From Clostridium frigoris (GTDB lineage: Bacteria > Bacillota > Clostridia > Clostridiales > Clostridiaceae), in NCBI RefSeq assembly GCF_018861865.1, contig NZ_JAHLDV010000035.1, positions 1 through 38,454 on the forward strand: a DNA stretch of 38,454 bases. The letters run 5' to 3'. The translations under genes and the position numbers were made by a program. The notes under the pieces were generated by a model. That model saw only the letters and a list, made by a program, of their open reading frames with translations. It did no database searches and was not told where the DNA came from. The first letter of the stretch is position 1, and every line of letters begins with the position of its first letter. Shown here one piece after another: positions 8,182 through 15,794 of the stretch.

Positions 8182-9393
8182 GACTTGTTGTAAAATGAAG
8201 TTGAACCAATAAAAAATCCATAGTGGATTAATTCTGTGTTATGCTTTAATCGCCAAAACTAAAACACACAGGAGGATAATCACTATGGAATACCCAAATA
8301 ATAACACACAATCACGTAAAAATAAACACTTAAACTTAGAAGAACGCATTATGATTGAAATTCGGCTTAAAGATGGCTTTTCGCCATATAAAATAGCTAA
8401 GGAACTTGAACGTCCAATAACCACTATTCTCAATGAAATACATCGCGGTACTACAACTCAAATTAAACAAGGTAAACCAGTTGAGATGTACCTTGCAGAT
8501 ACTGGTGAAGCCATTTACAGAAAGCATCGTCTAAATTCTTGCCGTGTCTTTAAGCGGTTAGAATGCTGTAAATTTATAAACTTTGTAGTGGATAAAATTA
8601 AAAATTCATCATGGTCCCCAGATGCTTGTGTTGGCAATTCACTTGAAACTGGACTATTTAAACGTTCTGAAATAGTCTGCACTAAAACTTTGTATAACTA
8701 TATTGATCTTGGTCTACTTAGCGTTAAAAATATTGATTTACCAATAAAACTACGTAGAAATACTAAGCCATCAACAGTTATAAAGCATAAGAAAAATCTT
8801 GGCAAAAGCATTGAAGAACGCCCAGATGCTATAAATAAACGTGAGGAGTTTGGACACTGGGAGATCGACACCGTAATTGGAGAAAAAGCAGGTAATGACT
8901 GTGTTCTTTTGACTATTGTTGAACGTAAAACTAGGAACGCTATTGTACGCTCGATTGCAGGTAAAACAGCTAGCGCAGTTATGAGTGAGCTCAAACACAT
9001 CAGTAACTTGTATGGTGAGCAATTTAGCCAAGTATTCAAAACAATCACTGGGGATAATGGCTCTGAATTTGCTGATCTATCCACACTTGAGAATGATAGT
9101 GATACAAAGGTATATTTCACTCATCCTTACTCTTCATTTGAAAAGGGTACTAACGAACGTCACAATGGGCTAATTCGTCGCTTCATTCCCAAAGGAAACC
9201 GTATGTCAGATTATAATGCCTCTGATATCTCTTTCATCGAAGAATGGATGAATACCCTTCCTCGACGTATACTCAAATATAAGACCCCTGAAGATCTATT
9301 CGAAGCAGAATTAGATATAATTTATGCAGCATAAGTAATATCAACGATTTAAGTGATAATACAAATTGGTTCAACTTGTTATTGCAATTGGTC
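8182..9393 (+). mobile_element. IS30-family insertion sequence, 1212 bp, intact
   Basis: The ends were found by comparing both flanks. Both termini begin GAC and give a 29-bp imperfect inverted repeat with 22 matches, the inner part (AAGTTGAACCAAT) being identical. Left IR 8182-8210, right IR 9365-9393. The single ORF (8285-9334) is full-length with its catalytic residues. The element is bounded by exact 13-bp direct repeats, much longer than the 2-4 bp usual for this family. It lies in an intergenic region and disrupts no visible gene. Confidence 0.9.
8285..9334 (+). CDS. IS30-family transposase
   Basis: A 349-aa DDE transposase. The N-terminal helix-turn-helix includes HLNLEERIMIEIRLKDGFSP and IAKELERPITTILNEIHRG, the usual IS30 DNA-binding start. 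The catalytic core has the first Asp in FGHWEIDTVIG, the second in TGDNGSEF and the Glu in FEKGTNERHNGLIRRFIPKG. All three are present, so the enzyme is probably active. The start has a good AGGAGG. It is probably transcribed from within the left end. Confidence 0.95.
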   Translation: MEYPNNNTQSRKNKHLNLEERIMIEIRLKDGFSPYKIAKELERPITTILNEIHRGTTTQIKQGKPVEMYLADTGEAIYRKHRLNSCRVFKRLECCKFINFVVDKIKNSSWSPDACVGNSLETGLFKRSEIVCTKTLYNYIDLGLLSVKNIDLPIKLRRNTKPSTVIKHKKNLGKSIEERPDAINKREEFGHWEIDTVIGEKAGNDCVLLTIVERKTRNAIVRSIAGKTASAVMSELKHISNLYGEQFSQVFKTITGDNGSEFADLSTLENDSDTKVYFTHPYSSFEKGTNERHNGLIRRFIPKGNRMSDYNASDISFIEEWMNTLPRRILKYKTPEDLFEAELDIIYAA

Positions 9394-9406
9394 CAAATTA
9401 ATGGCT
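9394..9406. repeat. Right 13-bp direct repeat flanking IS30 element
   Basis: Exact copy of 8169-8181, immediately outside the right inverted repeat. The bases beyond it differ from the left flank. Confidence 0.85.
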
Positions 9407-9432
9407 TGAAAATAATCGTATTTTATATTAAA

Positions 9433-9522
9433 ATGTATTTACTAACCCACTATAATTTTACATACCTTATAGTCAAAACGGATGATGATTATTACTTTAG
9501 ACGTCTTGATGAAGAAATGTAG
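9433..9522 (+). CDS. Possible 29-aa ORF or gene remnant
   Basis: Short open frame with protein-like C terminus (VKTDDDYYFRRLDEEM). It has no Shine-Dalgarno, lies between the IS30 element and the ABC genes, and may be the tail of an older gene. The rest of 9335-9630 is AT-rich leader with a TATAAT near 9450. Confidence 0.2.
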   Translation: MYLLTHYNFTYLIVKTDDDYYFRRLDEEM

Positions 9523-9630
9523 CTAAAATAAGTGATATAGAAAAGCATTACTTTCATAATTAAAAATATACTAGTAAAGACATTTCTAAAATTTTACAAG
9601 ATATCTTATAAAAAAATTGGAGGTTATATT

Positions 9631-9735
9631 ATGATTTACAATATTACAGCAGCTACTGAGAAATTAGGGAGTAAAAGCATTGAAGAGTTATACAAATTTG
9701 TAAAGAGAGAATGCAGGGGTAAACTATATGATTAA
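9631..9735 (+). CDS. 34-aa ORF overlapping the ABC ATPase start
   Basis: ATG preceded by GGAGG at 8 nt. The product is MIYNITAATEKLGSKSIEEL followed by a basic tail (YKFVKRECRGKLYD). Its stop overlaps the ATPase start codon region by 8 nt, an arrangement that favours translational coupling. It may be a leader peptide or a trimmed remnant. No recognised family. Confidence 0.5.
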   Translation: MIYNITAATEKLGSKSIEELYKFVKRECRGKLYD

Positions 9736-10708
9736 ATTTGATAATGTATCAAAGATTTATCCTGGTGGAAATAGAGCGGTTAATTCTTTAAGTCTTGAAA
9801 TTAAAAAAGGAGAATTTTTTGTAATTATAGGACCAAGTGGATGTGGAAAAACTACAACACTTAAAATGATAAATCGTTTGATAAATTTAAGTGATGGTAC
9901 AATTTATATAAATGAAAAGAAGATAAGTGAATATAATATCAATGAATTGCGATGGGGCATAGGATACGTGCTTCAACAAATTGGACTCTTTCCTCACATG
10001 ACGATTGAAGAAAATATAGCTATTGTACCAGAACTTAAAAAGTGGGATAAGCGAAAGATTAAGGATAGAATTACAACGCTTTTGGAAAGTGTTGGTCTTA
10101 AGCCAGATAAATATCGTCATAGAAAGCCAAGTGAACTTTCTGGTGGAGAGCAGCAGAGAATAGGAGTAATTCGGGCACTAGCAGCTGATCCAGCTATTCT
10201 TTTGATGGATGAACCTTTTAGTGCACTAGATCCAATTAGTCGTAAAAAATTGCAACAAGATATTGTTAATCTACAAAACAAGATTAAAAAAACTATTGTA
10301 TTTGTAACTCATGATATGCAAGAAGCATTAGCTCTTGGCGATAGGATTTGTGTAATGAAAGATGGAGAGATTGTTCAGTGTGATACACCTACAAATATTT
10401 TGAAAAGCCCGAAAAATGATTTTGTTAAAAATTTCTTTCAATCTGGTAATGTTTATAACACGTCTATATTTAGTAAGCCTTATCAAGTAGGGGATATGAT
10501 AGATGCTGGATTTTGTGATCCTTACAAATCAGGAGATGGGAATATAAGCATTGGTGATACTGAATCTATAGAGAACTTACTTAAGCGATTAAGAAATGAG
10601 AAAGATGTTCCAGTTAATCATTTAGGAGAAATTATTGGAACTATAACTAATGAACACTTAATTAAATTTATTTCGCTTAAACTTGAAAAAGGTGGTGAAC
10701 TTTCATGA
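9728..10708 (+). CDS. Quaternary-amine/osmoprotectant-type ABC importer ATPase (OpuCA/EgtV-like)
   Basis: A 326-aa ATPase that energises uptake of a betaine-like solute. Walker A GPSGCGKTT is at about residues 36-44, a Q-loop at VLQQIGLF, the signature LSGGEQQR, Walker B ILLMDEP and the H-loop VFVTHDMQEAL. The region after about residue 235 is a short CBS-like remnant (VPVNHLGEIIGTITNEHL) rather than the two full CBS domains of OpuCA, so ionic-strength sensing may be reduced. The stop overlaps the start of the permease gene by 4 nt, so the two are coupled. Glycine betaine, carnitine, choline or ergothioneine are candidate substrates. Confidence 0.92.
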   Translation: MIKFDNVSKIYPGGNRAVNSLSLEIKKGEFFVIIGPSGCGKTTTLKMINRLINLSDGTIYINEKKISEYNINELRWGIGYVLQQIGLFPHMTIEENIAIVPELKKWDKRKIKDRITTLLESVGLKPDKYRHRKPSELSGGEQQRIGVIRALAADPAILLMDEPFSALDPISRKKLQQDIVNLQNKIKKTIVFVTHDMQEALALGDRICVMKDGEIVQCDTPTNILKSPKNDFVKNFFQSGNVYNTSIFSKPYQVGDMIDAGFCDPYKSGDGNISIGDTESIENLLKRLRNEKDVPVNHLGEIIGTITNEHLIKFISLKLEKGGELS

Positions 10709-12219
10709 GTACATTAATTTCAACGTTAATTGAACGTAGGCAGCAATTAGGGACTGCACTTCTTGAACATATGCAGATTTCGTTTATAGCTATATTTATC
10801 GCTGTAATTATTTCAGTCCCACTTGGTATATATATAACAAGACATAAGAGGCTCGCAGGACCGTTACTACAGATAGCTGCTATTTTTCAGACAATACCTT
10901 CGCTTGCTATTCTTGGAATACTTATTCCACTTGTAGGAATTGGGCAAGTGCCAGCTGTTATTGCCCTAGTTATATATGCTATTTTGCCTATACTTAGAAA
11001 TACATATACCGGAATAAAAGAGGTTGATCCGGTATTAATTGAGGCAGCGGAAGCTATGGGAATGAACAGGCGTAAGCAACTTTTTAAGGTTCAATTACCA
11101 ATTGCAATGCCTGTTATTATGGCGGGAGTAAGAACATCGATGGTACTTGTTATTGGTACAGCAACACTTGCGGCTTTAATTGGTGCTGGCGGACTTGGAG
11201 AACTGATCCTTCTTGGAATTGATCGGAATGACAATAACTTGATTTTAGTTGGAGCAATTGCAGCGGCACTTCTTGCAATTATTTTTGATGCTATGCTTAG
11301 CTATCTAGAAAAAGTTTCTTTGAAAAAATCAATGATAGCTATTGCTTTAGGTAGCATTATTATTGCATCTATTGTCATCTCTCCATATTTTTTTGCGCAA
11401 AAGAAAGAAATTACGATTGCAGGTAAACTTGGTTCAGAACCTGAAATATTAATTAATATGTATAAACTAATGATTGAAGATGAAACTAACCTTACTGTAA
11501 AGTTAAAGCCTGGAATGGGTAAAACTAGCTTCCTTTTTAATGCCTTAAAATCAGGAGATATTGATATATATCCAGAATTTACAGGTACAGCACTCGAAAC
11601 CTTTGTAAAAGAGAAAGCAAAAAGCCATATTCCAAATCAGGTATACGCGCAGGCACACATTGGCATGGATAAAAAATTTAGTATGGAGCTTCTAGAACCT
11701 ATGAAGTACAACAATACTTATGCTATTGCAGTACCGGCTAGTTTTGCAAAGGAATACAACCTTAATAATATGTCAGATTTAAAAAATGTAGAGGATAAAG
11801 TTAAAGTAGGATTTACACTTGAGTTTACGGATAGGGAAGACGGTTATAAAGGTCTTCAAAAGATTTATGGACTGAATTTTGATAATATAAAAACTATGGA
11901 ACCTAAATTACGTTATACTGCCATAAAAGCTGGAGATATTAACTTGGTGGATGCTTATTCTACAGATAGTGAACTTTCACAATATAATATGAAAGTATTA
12001 AAAGACGATAAACAATTTTTTCCACCATATCAAGGTGCACCACTTATGCTTAAGAAAACACTTAAGAATTATCCGGAGCTTAGCGAGCCATTAAATAAAT
12101 TAGCGGGCAAGATTACAGACAGTGAAATGAGTAATATGAATTACAGGGTTAATGTAAAAGGTGAATCAGCCTTAGAAGTTGCAAAAGAGTACCTTAATAA
12201 AGAAGGTTTATTAAAATAG
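10705..12219 (+). CDS. Fused ABC permease and substrate-binding protein (OpuC/EgtU-type)
   Basis: A 504-aa fusion. Residues about 1-215 form a permease with several membrane helices and the EAA-type loop EAAEAMGMNRRKQLFKVQLP. After one more membrane segment (about 210-230), residues about 235-504 form an extracytoplasmic OpuAC-type binding domain starting ITIAGKLGSEPEILINMYKL and including LKPGMGKTSF, SGDIDIYPEFTGTALE and VDAYSTDSELSQYNMKVL. The same fusion occurs in OpuC-like betaine/choline importers and in the ergothioneine importer EgtU. The ligand cannot be decided here because I cannot place the aromatic cage residues with certainty. It is co-translated with the ATPase. Confidence 0.92.
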   Translation: MSTLISTLIERRQQLGTALLEHMQISFIAIFIAVIISVPLGIYITRHKRLAGPLLQIAAIFQTIPSLAILGILIPLVGIGQVPAVIALVIYAILPILRNTYTGIKEVDPVLIEAAEAMGMNRRKQLFKVQLPIAMPVIMAGVRTSMVLVIGTATLAALIGAGGLGELILLGIDRNDNNLILVGAIAAALLAIIFDAMLSYLEKVSLKKSMIAIALGSIIIASIVISPYFFAQKKEITIAGKLGSEPEILINMYKLMIEDETNLTVKLKPGMGKTSFLFNALKSGDIDIYPEFTGTALETFVKEKAKSHIPNQVYAQAHIGMDKKFSMELLEPMKYNNTYAIAVPASFAKEYNLNNMSDLKNVEDKVKVGFTLEFTDREDGYKGLQKIYGLNFDNIKTMEPKLRYTAIKAGDINLVDAYSTDSELSQYNMKVLKDDKQFFPPYQGAPLMLKKTLKNYPELSEPLNKLAGKITDSEMSNMNYRVNVKGESALEVAKEYLNKEGLLK

Positions 12220-12313
12220 TATTTAAAGTAGTTGGAATAGCTAGTGTATAATATAGTAAAGATAGTTATAAAAATAACTATTTAGAAAATAAGTAAGGTA
12301 ATGGAGGATGGTT

Positions 12314-13258
12314 ATGTTAAATACATTAATAATTTATGAAGGTAAGTATGGTACTTCAAAAAAAACAGCAGAGATTGTAGCTTATATACTTGGCAATACT
12401 AAATTATGTACTGTAGAAAAAGCTCCCCAAAACTTAGAATGTTATCAAAATATTATTTTTATTTTTGGGTTTTATGCTTATGACACTGCAAAAATGATTA
12501 AATCTTATGTGAATGAATTTAAAAAGCAGATTAGCATTAAAAAAATAGGTATTATAGGTGTAGGAATATCTAATTTTGATTTTCCAAAACAATTAATGGA
12601 ATTTGCTGCATTATTAAAACGAACTGAAGATATTTCTGAGTTTGTAGAAGGAGAATTACGACTTAATAAACTATCTCAAGAAGATTATAATTCAGTTAAA
12701 ATGTTTAGTAAAAAATTAGGTATGCCATTTAAAGATTGTGGTGATTTTAAAACAGAAAATGTAATAGCGGTGGCTGAAAAATTCACAAAAGTCATGAAAA
12801 CATCTAATTTAAAAATGCCTAATAATTTACTTGTGAAAGAAATTGAAGAGTTTATAATAAATCATAATACTTGTGCATTAGCAACAGGAATAGGCACGTT
12901 CGTAAGATGTACACCAATAGAGTATCAATATTATAAGGGTAATTTCTATATAATTACAGAGGGAGGAATGAAATTCAAAGGGATTCTTCAAAATAAAACT
13001 GTATCTATAAGTATCGCTGATAGTTATAAAAGTATGAAAGATGTAAAAGGGTTACAAATATTAGGGTTAGCTGAAATAGTACCCTTATTTAATGAGGAAT
13101 ATTTTGAAGTATTTAAATCAAAAGGGATTGAATTAAGTGTATTAGAAAAATTGCCTATAGATTTATATGTAATTAAGGTTATACCACAAAAATTTGAGTC
13201 CCTAAATGCTGACTTTAAGAAAAACAATTTTAACTCTAAACAAGTACTAGTATGTTAA
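12314..13258 (+). CDS. Flavodoxin domain fused to PNPOx-like flavin-binding domain
   Basis: A 314-aa two-domain protein. Residues about 1-150 are flavodoxin-like with the FMN loop YEGKYGTSKKTAEIV and IIFIFGFYAYDTAKM, similar to HemG-type flavodoxins. Residues about 170-310 resemble a pyridoxamine-phosphate-oxidase split barrel (EIEEFIINHNTCALATGIGT, then YYKGNFYIITEGGMKFKGIL and NKTVSISIADSY). Both folds bind flavin, so it may shuttle electrons from NAD(P)H or ferredoxin to an unknown acceptor. ATG 12314 is chosen because GGAGG sits 6 nt before it; ATG 12308 touches that site. The neighbouring NapH-like ferredoxin is a plausible redox partner. Confidence 0.8.
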   Translation: MLNTLIIYEGKYGTSKKTAEIVAYILGNTKLCTVEKAPQNLECYQNIIFIFGFYAYDTAKMIKSYVNEFKKQISIKKIGIIGVGISNFDFPKQLMEFAALLKRTEDISEFVEGELRLNKLSQEDYNSVKMFSKKLGMPFKDCGDFKTENVIAVAEKFTKVMKTSNLKMPNNLLVKEIEEFIINHNTCALATGIGTFVRCTPIEYQYYKGNFYIITEGGMKFKGILQNKTVSISIADSYKSMKDVKGLQILGLAEIVPLFNEEYFEVFKSKGIELSVLEKLPIDLYVIKVIPQKFESLNADFKKNNFNSKQVLVC

Positions 13259-13340
13259 ATGAGTTAAATAAAAAGGATATGTGATATGAAAAAATAATGC
13301 TTAAGTTAATTTCATTGATATTTAAGGGGGCGAGAAATTG

Positions 13341-14414
13341 ATGGAAGCTAATAAAAATATTGAATTTAAAATTCTAAAGGCCATTCTCTGGATATATATA
13401 ATCTTATGCATTTTAATAGCTGGATTAAATTATGGATATGTAAGTAGAGCCACACCCAAAGTAGCGTCATTTATAACGTGGCTCTGGCAATTTTATGAAA
13501 ACTGGATAAAGACTTTATTCATAATTATTGGCAGTTTTCTTACAATTAGAATTATCGGAACTTCTAAAAGGTCAGTAATGAGAAAAAGAAACCTAATTGG
13601 ATTTATAGTTTCTGCACTAATTGTACATATTACTGCTCCTATACTCCTTAATAACAAAGAATTATATTTCTTTGCTATGCCATTGCCATGGACAACAATA
13701 CCTTTACAGCTGCTATTTCCGAAATCGTCTTTTTATCTTAGTAGCTATGGAGTTTGGGGAGAAGCTGGTATATCAGCTGCTCTTATATTTTATTTTTGCG
13801 TCAGCATTGTTGTTTTAGTAGGAACATTAGTATTTGGTAGACGCTTGCAATGTTCAACTCTATGTTTGTTTAATGGGTTTGCTTCGGAAGTATTTGATCC
13901 GGTAATTCCTCTCATTGGGAAAAATAAAAAACCGAAGCCAATAGTAATTAAAATTTTTTCGATTTTAAGATGGGTATTTCTATTGATTTCAGTATTTTTT
14001 ACTGTTTGGTGGATTTTGTTGTTATTAGGAAAACCAATAACAGGAAATTTTCAGATGATTAGTAAAATTGAAAATTATAAGTATCTCACTACAGAACTTC
14101 TAATAGCGATGTTCTTTTGGGTAGCTTTTATTGGTAGAGGTTATTGTTATTATTGTCCATTAGGGACAGTCTTATCTTTCCTTGGAAAAATAGCTGGTCA
14201 ACGAATTATTACAAACAAGTCTAAATGTATACAATGTGGCCAATGTAATTTAGCGTGTCCAATGTCCATTGATATTAAGAGTAAGGCTCAAAAGGGCGAT
14301 GCAGTAATAAACATTCGTTGTGTTGGTTGTGGTCACTGTGTAGATGCTTGCCCAGTTAAAACACTAGGTTATTCAACAAAATTTTCAAGTTGGATATTAA
14401 ATAAAATAAAATAA
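13341..14414 (+). CDS. NapH/NosR-like membrane 4Fe-4S ferredoxin
   Basis: An approximately 357-aa membrane electron-transfer protein. About five or six hydrophobic helices are followed by a cytosolic domain with two 4Fe-4S sites, CIQCGQCNLACP and CVGCGHCVDACP. The helix-loop Cys motifs GRRLQCSTLCLF and GRGYCYYCPLG are the typical NapH/NosR/CcoG type. It probably moves electrons between membrane and soluble flavin carriers, with the flavodoxin fusion immediately upstream. The start is ATG 13341 or TTG 13338; AAGGGGG precedes both. No nitrate or nitrous-oxide reductase gene is near, so it is not assigned to denitrification. It ends in a strong terminator. Confidence 0.88.
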   Translation: MEANKNIEFKILKAILWIYIILCILIAGLNYGYVSRATPKVASFITWLWQFYENWIKTLFIIIGSFLTIRIIGTSKRSVMRKRNLIGFIVSALIVHITAPILLNNKELYFFAMPLPWTTIPLQLLFPKSSFYLSSYGVWGEAGISAALIFYFCVSIVVLVGTLVFGRRLQCSTLCLFNGFASEVFDPVIPLIGKNKKPKPIVIKIFSILRWVFLLISVFFTVWWILLLLGKPITGNFQMISKIENYKYLTTELLIAMFFWVAFIGRGYCYYCPLGTVLSFLGKIAGQRIITNKSKCIQCGQCNLACPMSIDIKSKAQKGDAVINIRCVGCGHCVDACPVKTLGYSTKFSSWILNKIK

Positions 14415-14460
14415 GAAACATGACCTTCTTGTTAAGGGAGGGTCATGTTTCTTATTTTTT
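14411..14460 (+). terminator. Rho-independent terminator
   Basis: A 15-bp stem (14411-14425 with 14441-14455, arms containing AAGAAACATGACC) followed by a T-run to 14460. It starts inside the stop codon of the ferredoxin gene. Confidence 0.92.
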
Positions 14461-14618
14461 GGATATTTTATTCTTATAAAAAAAATAGAACCTATCCTAT
14501 TTCCATATAACTAGATATAAAGATCAAATTATTCAATTGAAGTTTACTGTCATTCTTTATGAACTTAATTAAAATTATTGAATAAAGTAATATAGAGTAT
14601 GTTAAATGGAGGGTAAAA

Positions 14619-15182
14619 ATGGAATACAGAAATAGACATAAAATTGAAAAATATTCAACATCAAATGATTGTGTACCTCAAGAGACTGTAATAAAAAATG
14701 TTAGATTAGTAGCCTCTTTAAAATATCTAACTCAAAGATTCTCTATGATTACGCCTCAAGCTATAGCTACATTAAATGATATTGGAACTGAAGAATTGGC
14801 TCATTTAGAAATGGTTGGCGCTATGGTTAGGCAACTAATGAAAGGGGCTAGTCTTGAAGAAATTGAAAAAGGAGGCATGGCAGGCTATTATGTTGATCAT
14901 GGTACAGGAGTATTCCCCATAAGTGCTTCAGGATCTCCATTTACAGCGGCATATATACAATCTAAAGGTGATCCCATTGTAGATCTTACAGAAAACTTAG
15001 CAGCTGAGCAAAAGGCAAGGGCAACCTATGAATATTTAATAAATTTGGCTGATGATCCTGATGTATTAGAACCTTTAAAGTTCTTACGAGAAAGAGAAAT
15101 TGTACATTATCAAAGATTTGGTGAATCGCTTAGGATAGTTCAAGATTATTTACAGGAACCACACCTCTTCTCGATGAAATAA
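14619..15182 (+). CDS. Divergent CotJC-like manganese catalase family protein
   Basis: A 187-aa protein, the usual size of CotJC spore-coat manganese catalases. Strong family stretches are IGTEELAHLEMVGAM (E59, H62), GYYVDHGTGVFPISASGSPF, TAAYIQSKGDPIVDLTENLA, AAEQKARATYEYL and LREREIVHYQRFGESLRI. In family members I remember, the first metal-binding Glu lies in a GEL..SLRYL.QRY helix; here the aligned helix reads VRLVASLKYLTQRFS, with Arg29 at the Glu position. The N-terminal W-x-YEK-x-LQYPV segment is also replaced. It stands alone without cotJA or cotJB. It could be an inactive structural coat protein. The ribosome site GGAGGG is good. Confidence 0.85.
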   Translation: MEYRNRHKIEKYSTSNDCVPQETVIKNVRLVASLKYLTQRFSMITPQAIATLNDIGTEELAHLEMVGAMVRQLMKGASLEEIEKGGMAGYYVDHGTGVFPISASGSPFTAAYIQSKGDPIVDLTENLAAEQKARATYEYLINLADDPDVLEPLKFLREREIVHYQRFGESLRIVQDYLQEPHLFSMK

Positions 15183-15215
15183 AGAATAGTTTTATTAATA
15201 ATTATTAATGTAAAT

Positions 15216-15251
15216 AAAGCTACTAATATTTATTTGAATATTAGTGGCTTT
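15216..15251 (+). terminator. Hairpin after the CotJC-like gene
   Basis: A 15-bp stem with one G-U pair (15216-15230 with 15237-15251) and loop TATTTG. Only a short T-run is in the stem end. The rest of 15183-15539 shows no gene that I can support. Confidence 0.6.
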
Positions 15252-15539
15252 GAAACTTAATATAAGTGGGTTTACTTGAGCCAATATAAATGAAGATTTT
15301 GATATAAAGCTTTTGCTTGGAAGGTAATCGCATTTTACCATAAAATAAATGGTTTTTAAAATGTCTATTCAATTATACTACTATTGCCTTAGCTAAGAGT
15401 CAAAGAAACAATAATGATAAACTGATATTTTAAGCATTAGTATGTAAATAGATACTATGATACTAATAAGTATGTATTTGTAAAAAACTACACTATCATC
15501 TAATATTATACTGTTAGATATAATATGGAGGTAATATAA

Positions 15540-15794
15540 ATGAAATTAATAGCAATTAATGGTAGTCCTAGGAAAGATAAAAATACTACTACTCTTCTTA
15601 ATAAAGCTCTTAAATTTGTAGAAGATTATATGAAAAAAAAATTTGCATCTTGTGAATCATTTCATGAAATAAGCCCTAATCATTGGATAATACAAGTTCC
15701 ATTGATTAAGGCTTTATATAGTTTACATTTCAGCTTGTTCAACACTGCTAGAGGAGTCACTGACAATAGATGCGCCTTCAGTATAGTTATTTAA
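15540..15794 (+). pseudogene. Truncated NADPH-dependent FMN reductase/flavoprotein start
   Basis: Starts with a good GGAGG and MKLIAINGSPRKDKNTTTLL, the N-terminal FMN-phosphate loop of the NADPH-dependent FMN reductase/iron-sulfur flavoprotein family. After about 28 residues the family pattern ends and the frame runs into unrelated sequence, its last 70 bp being antisense to the glycosyltransferase 3' end. Full members are about 180-200 aa, so this is a 5' stub left by a deletion or rearrangement. Confidence 0.75.

Noticed and set aside
8698-9120. 140-aa and 86-aa minus-strand frames inside the IS30 transposase
   Set aside because: Antisense shadows of the transposase; the plus frame has all catalytic motifs.
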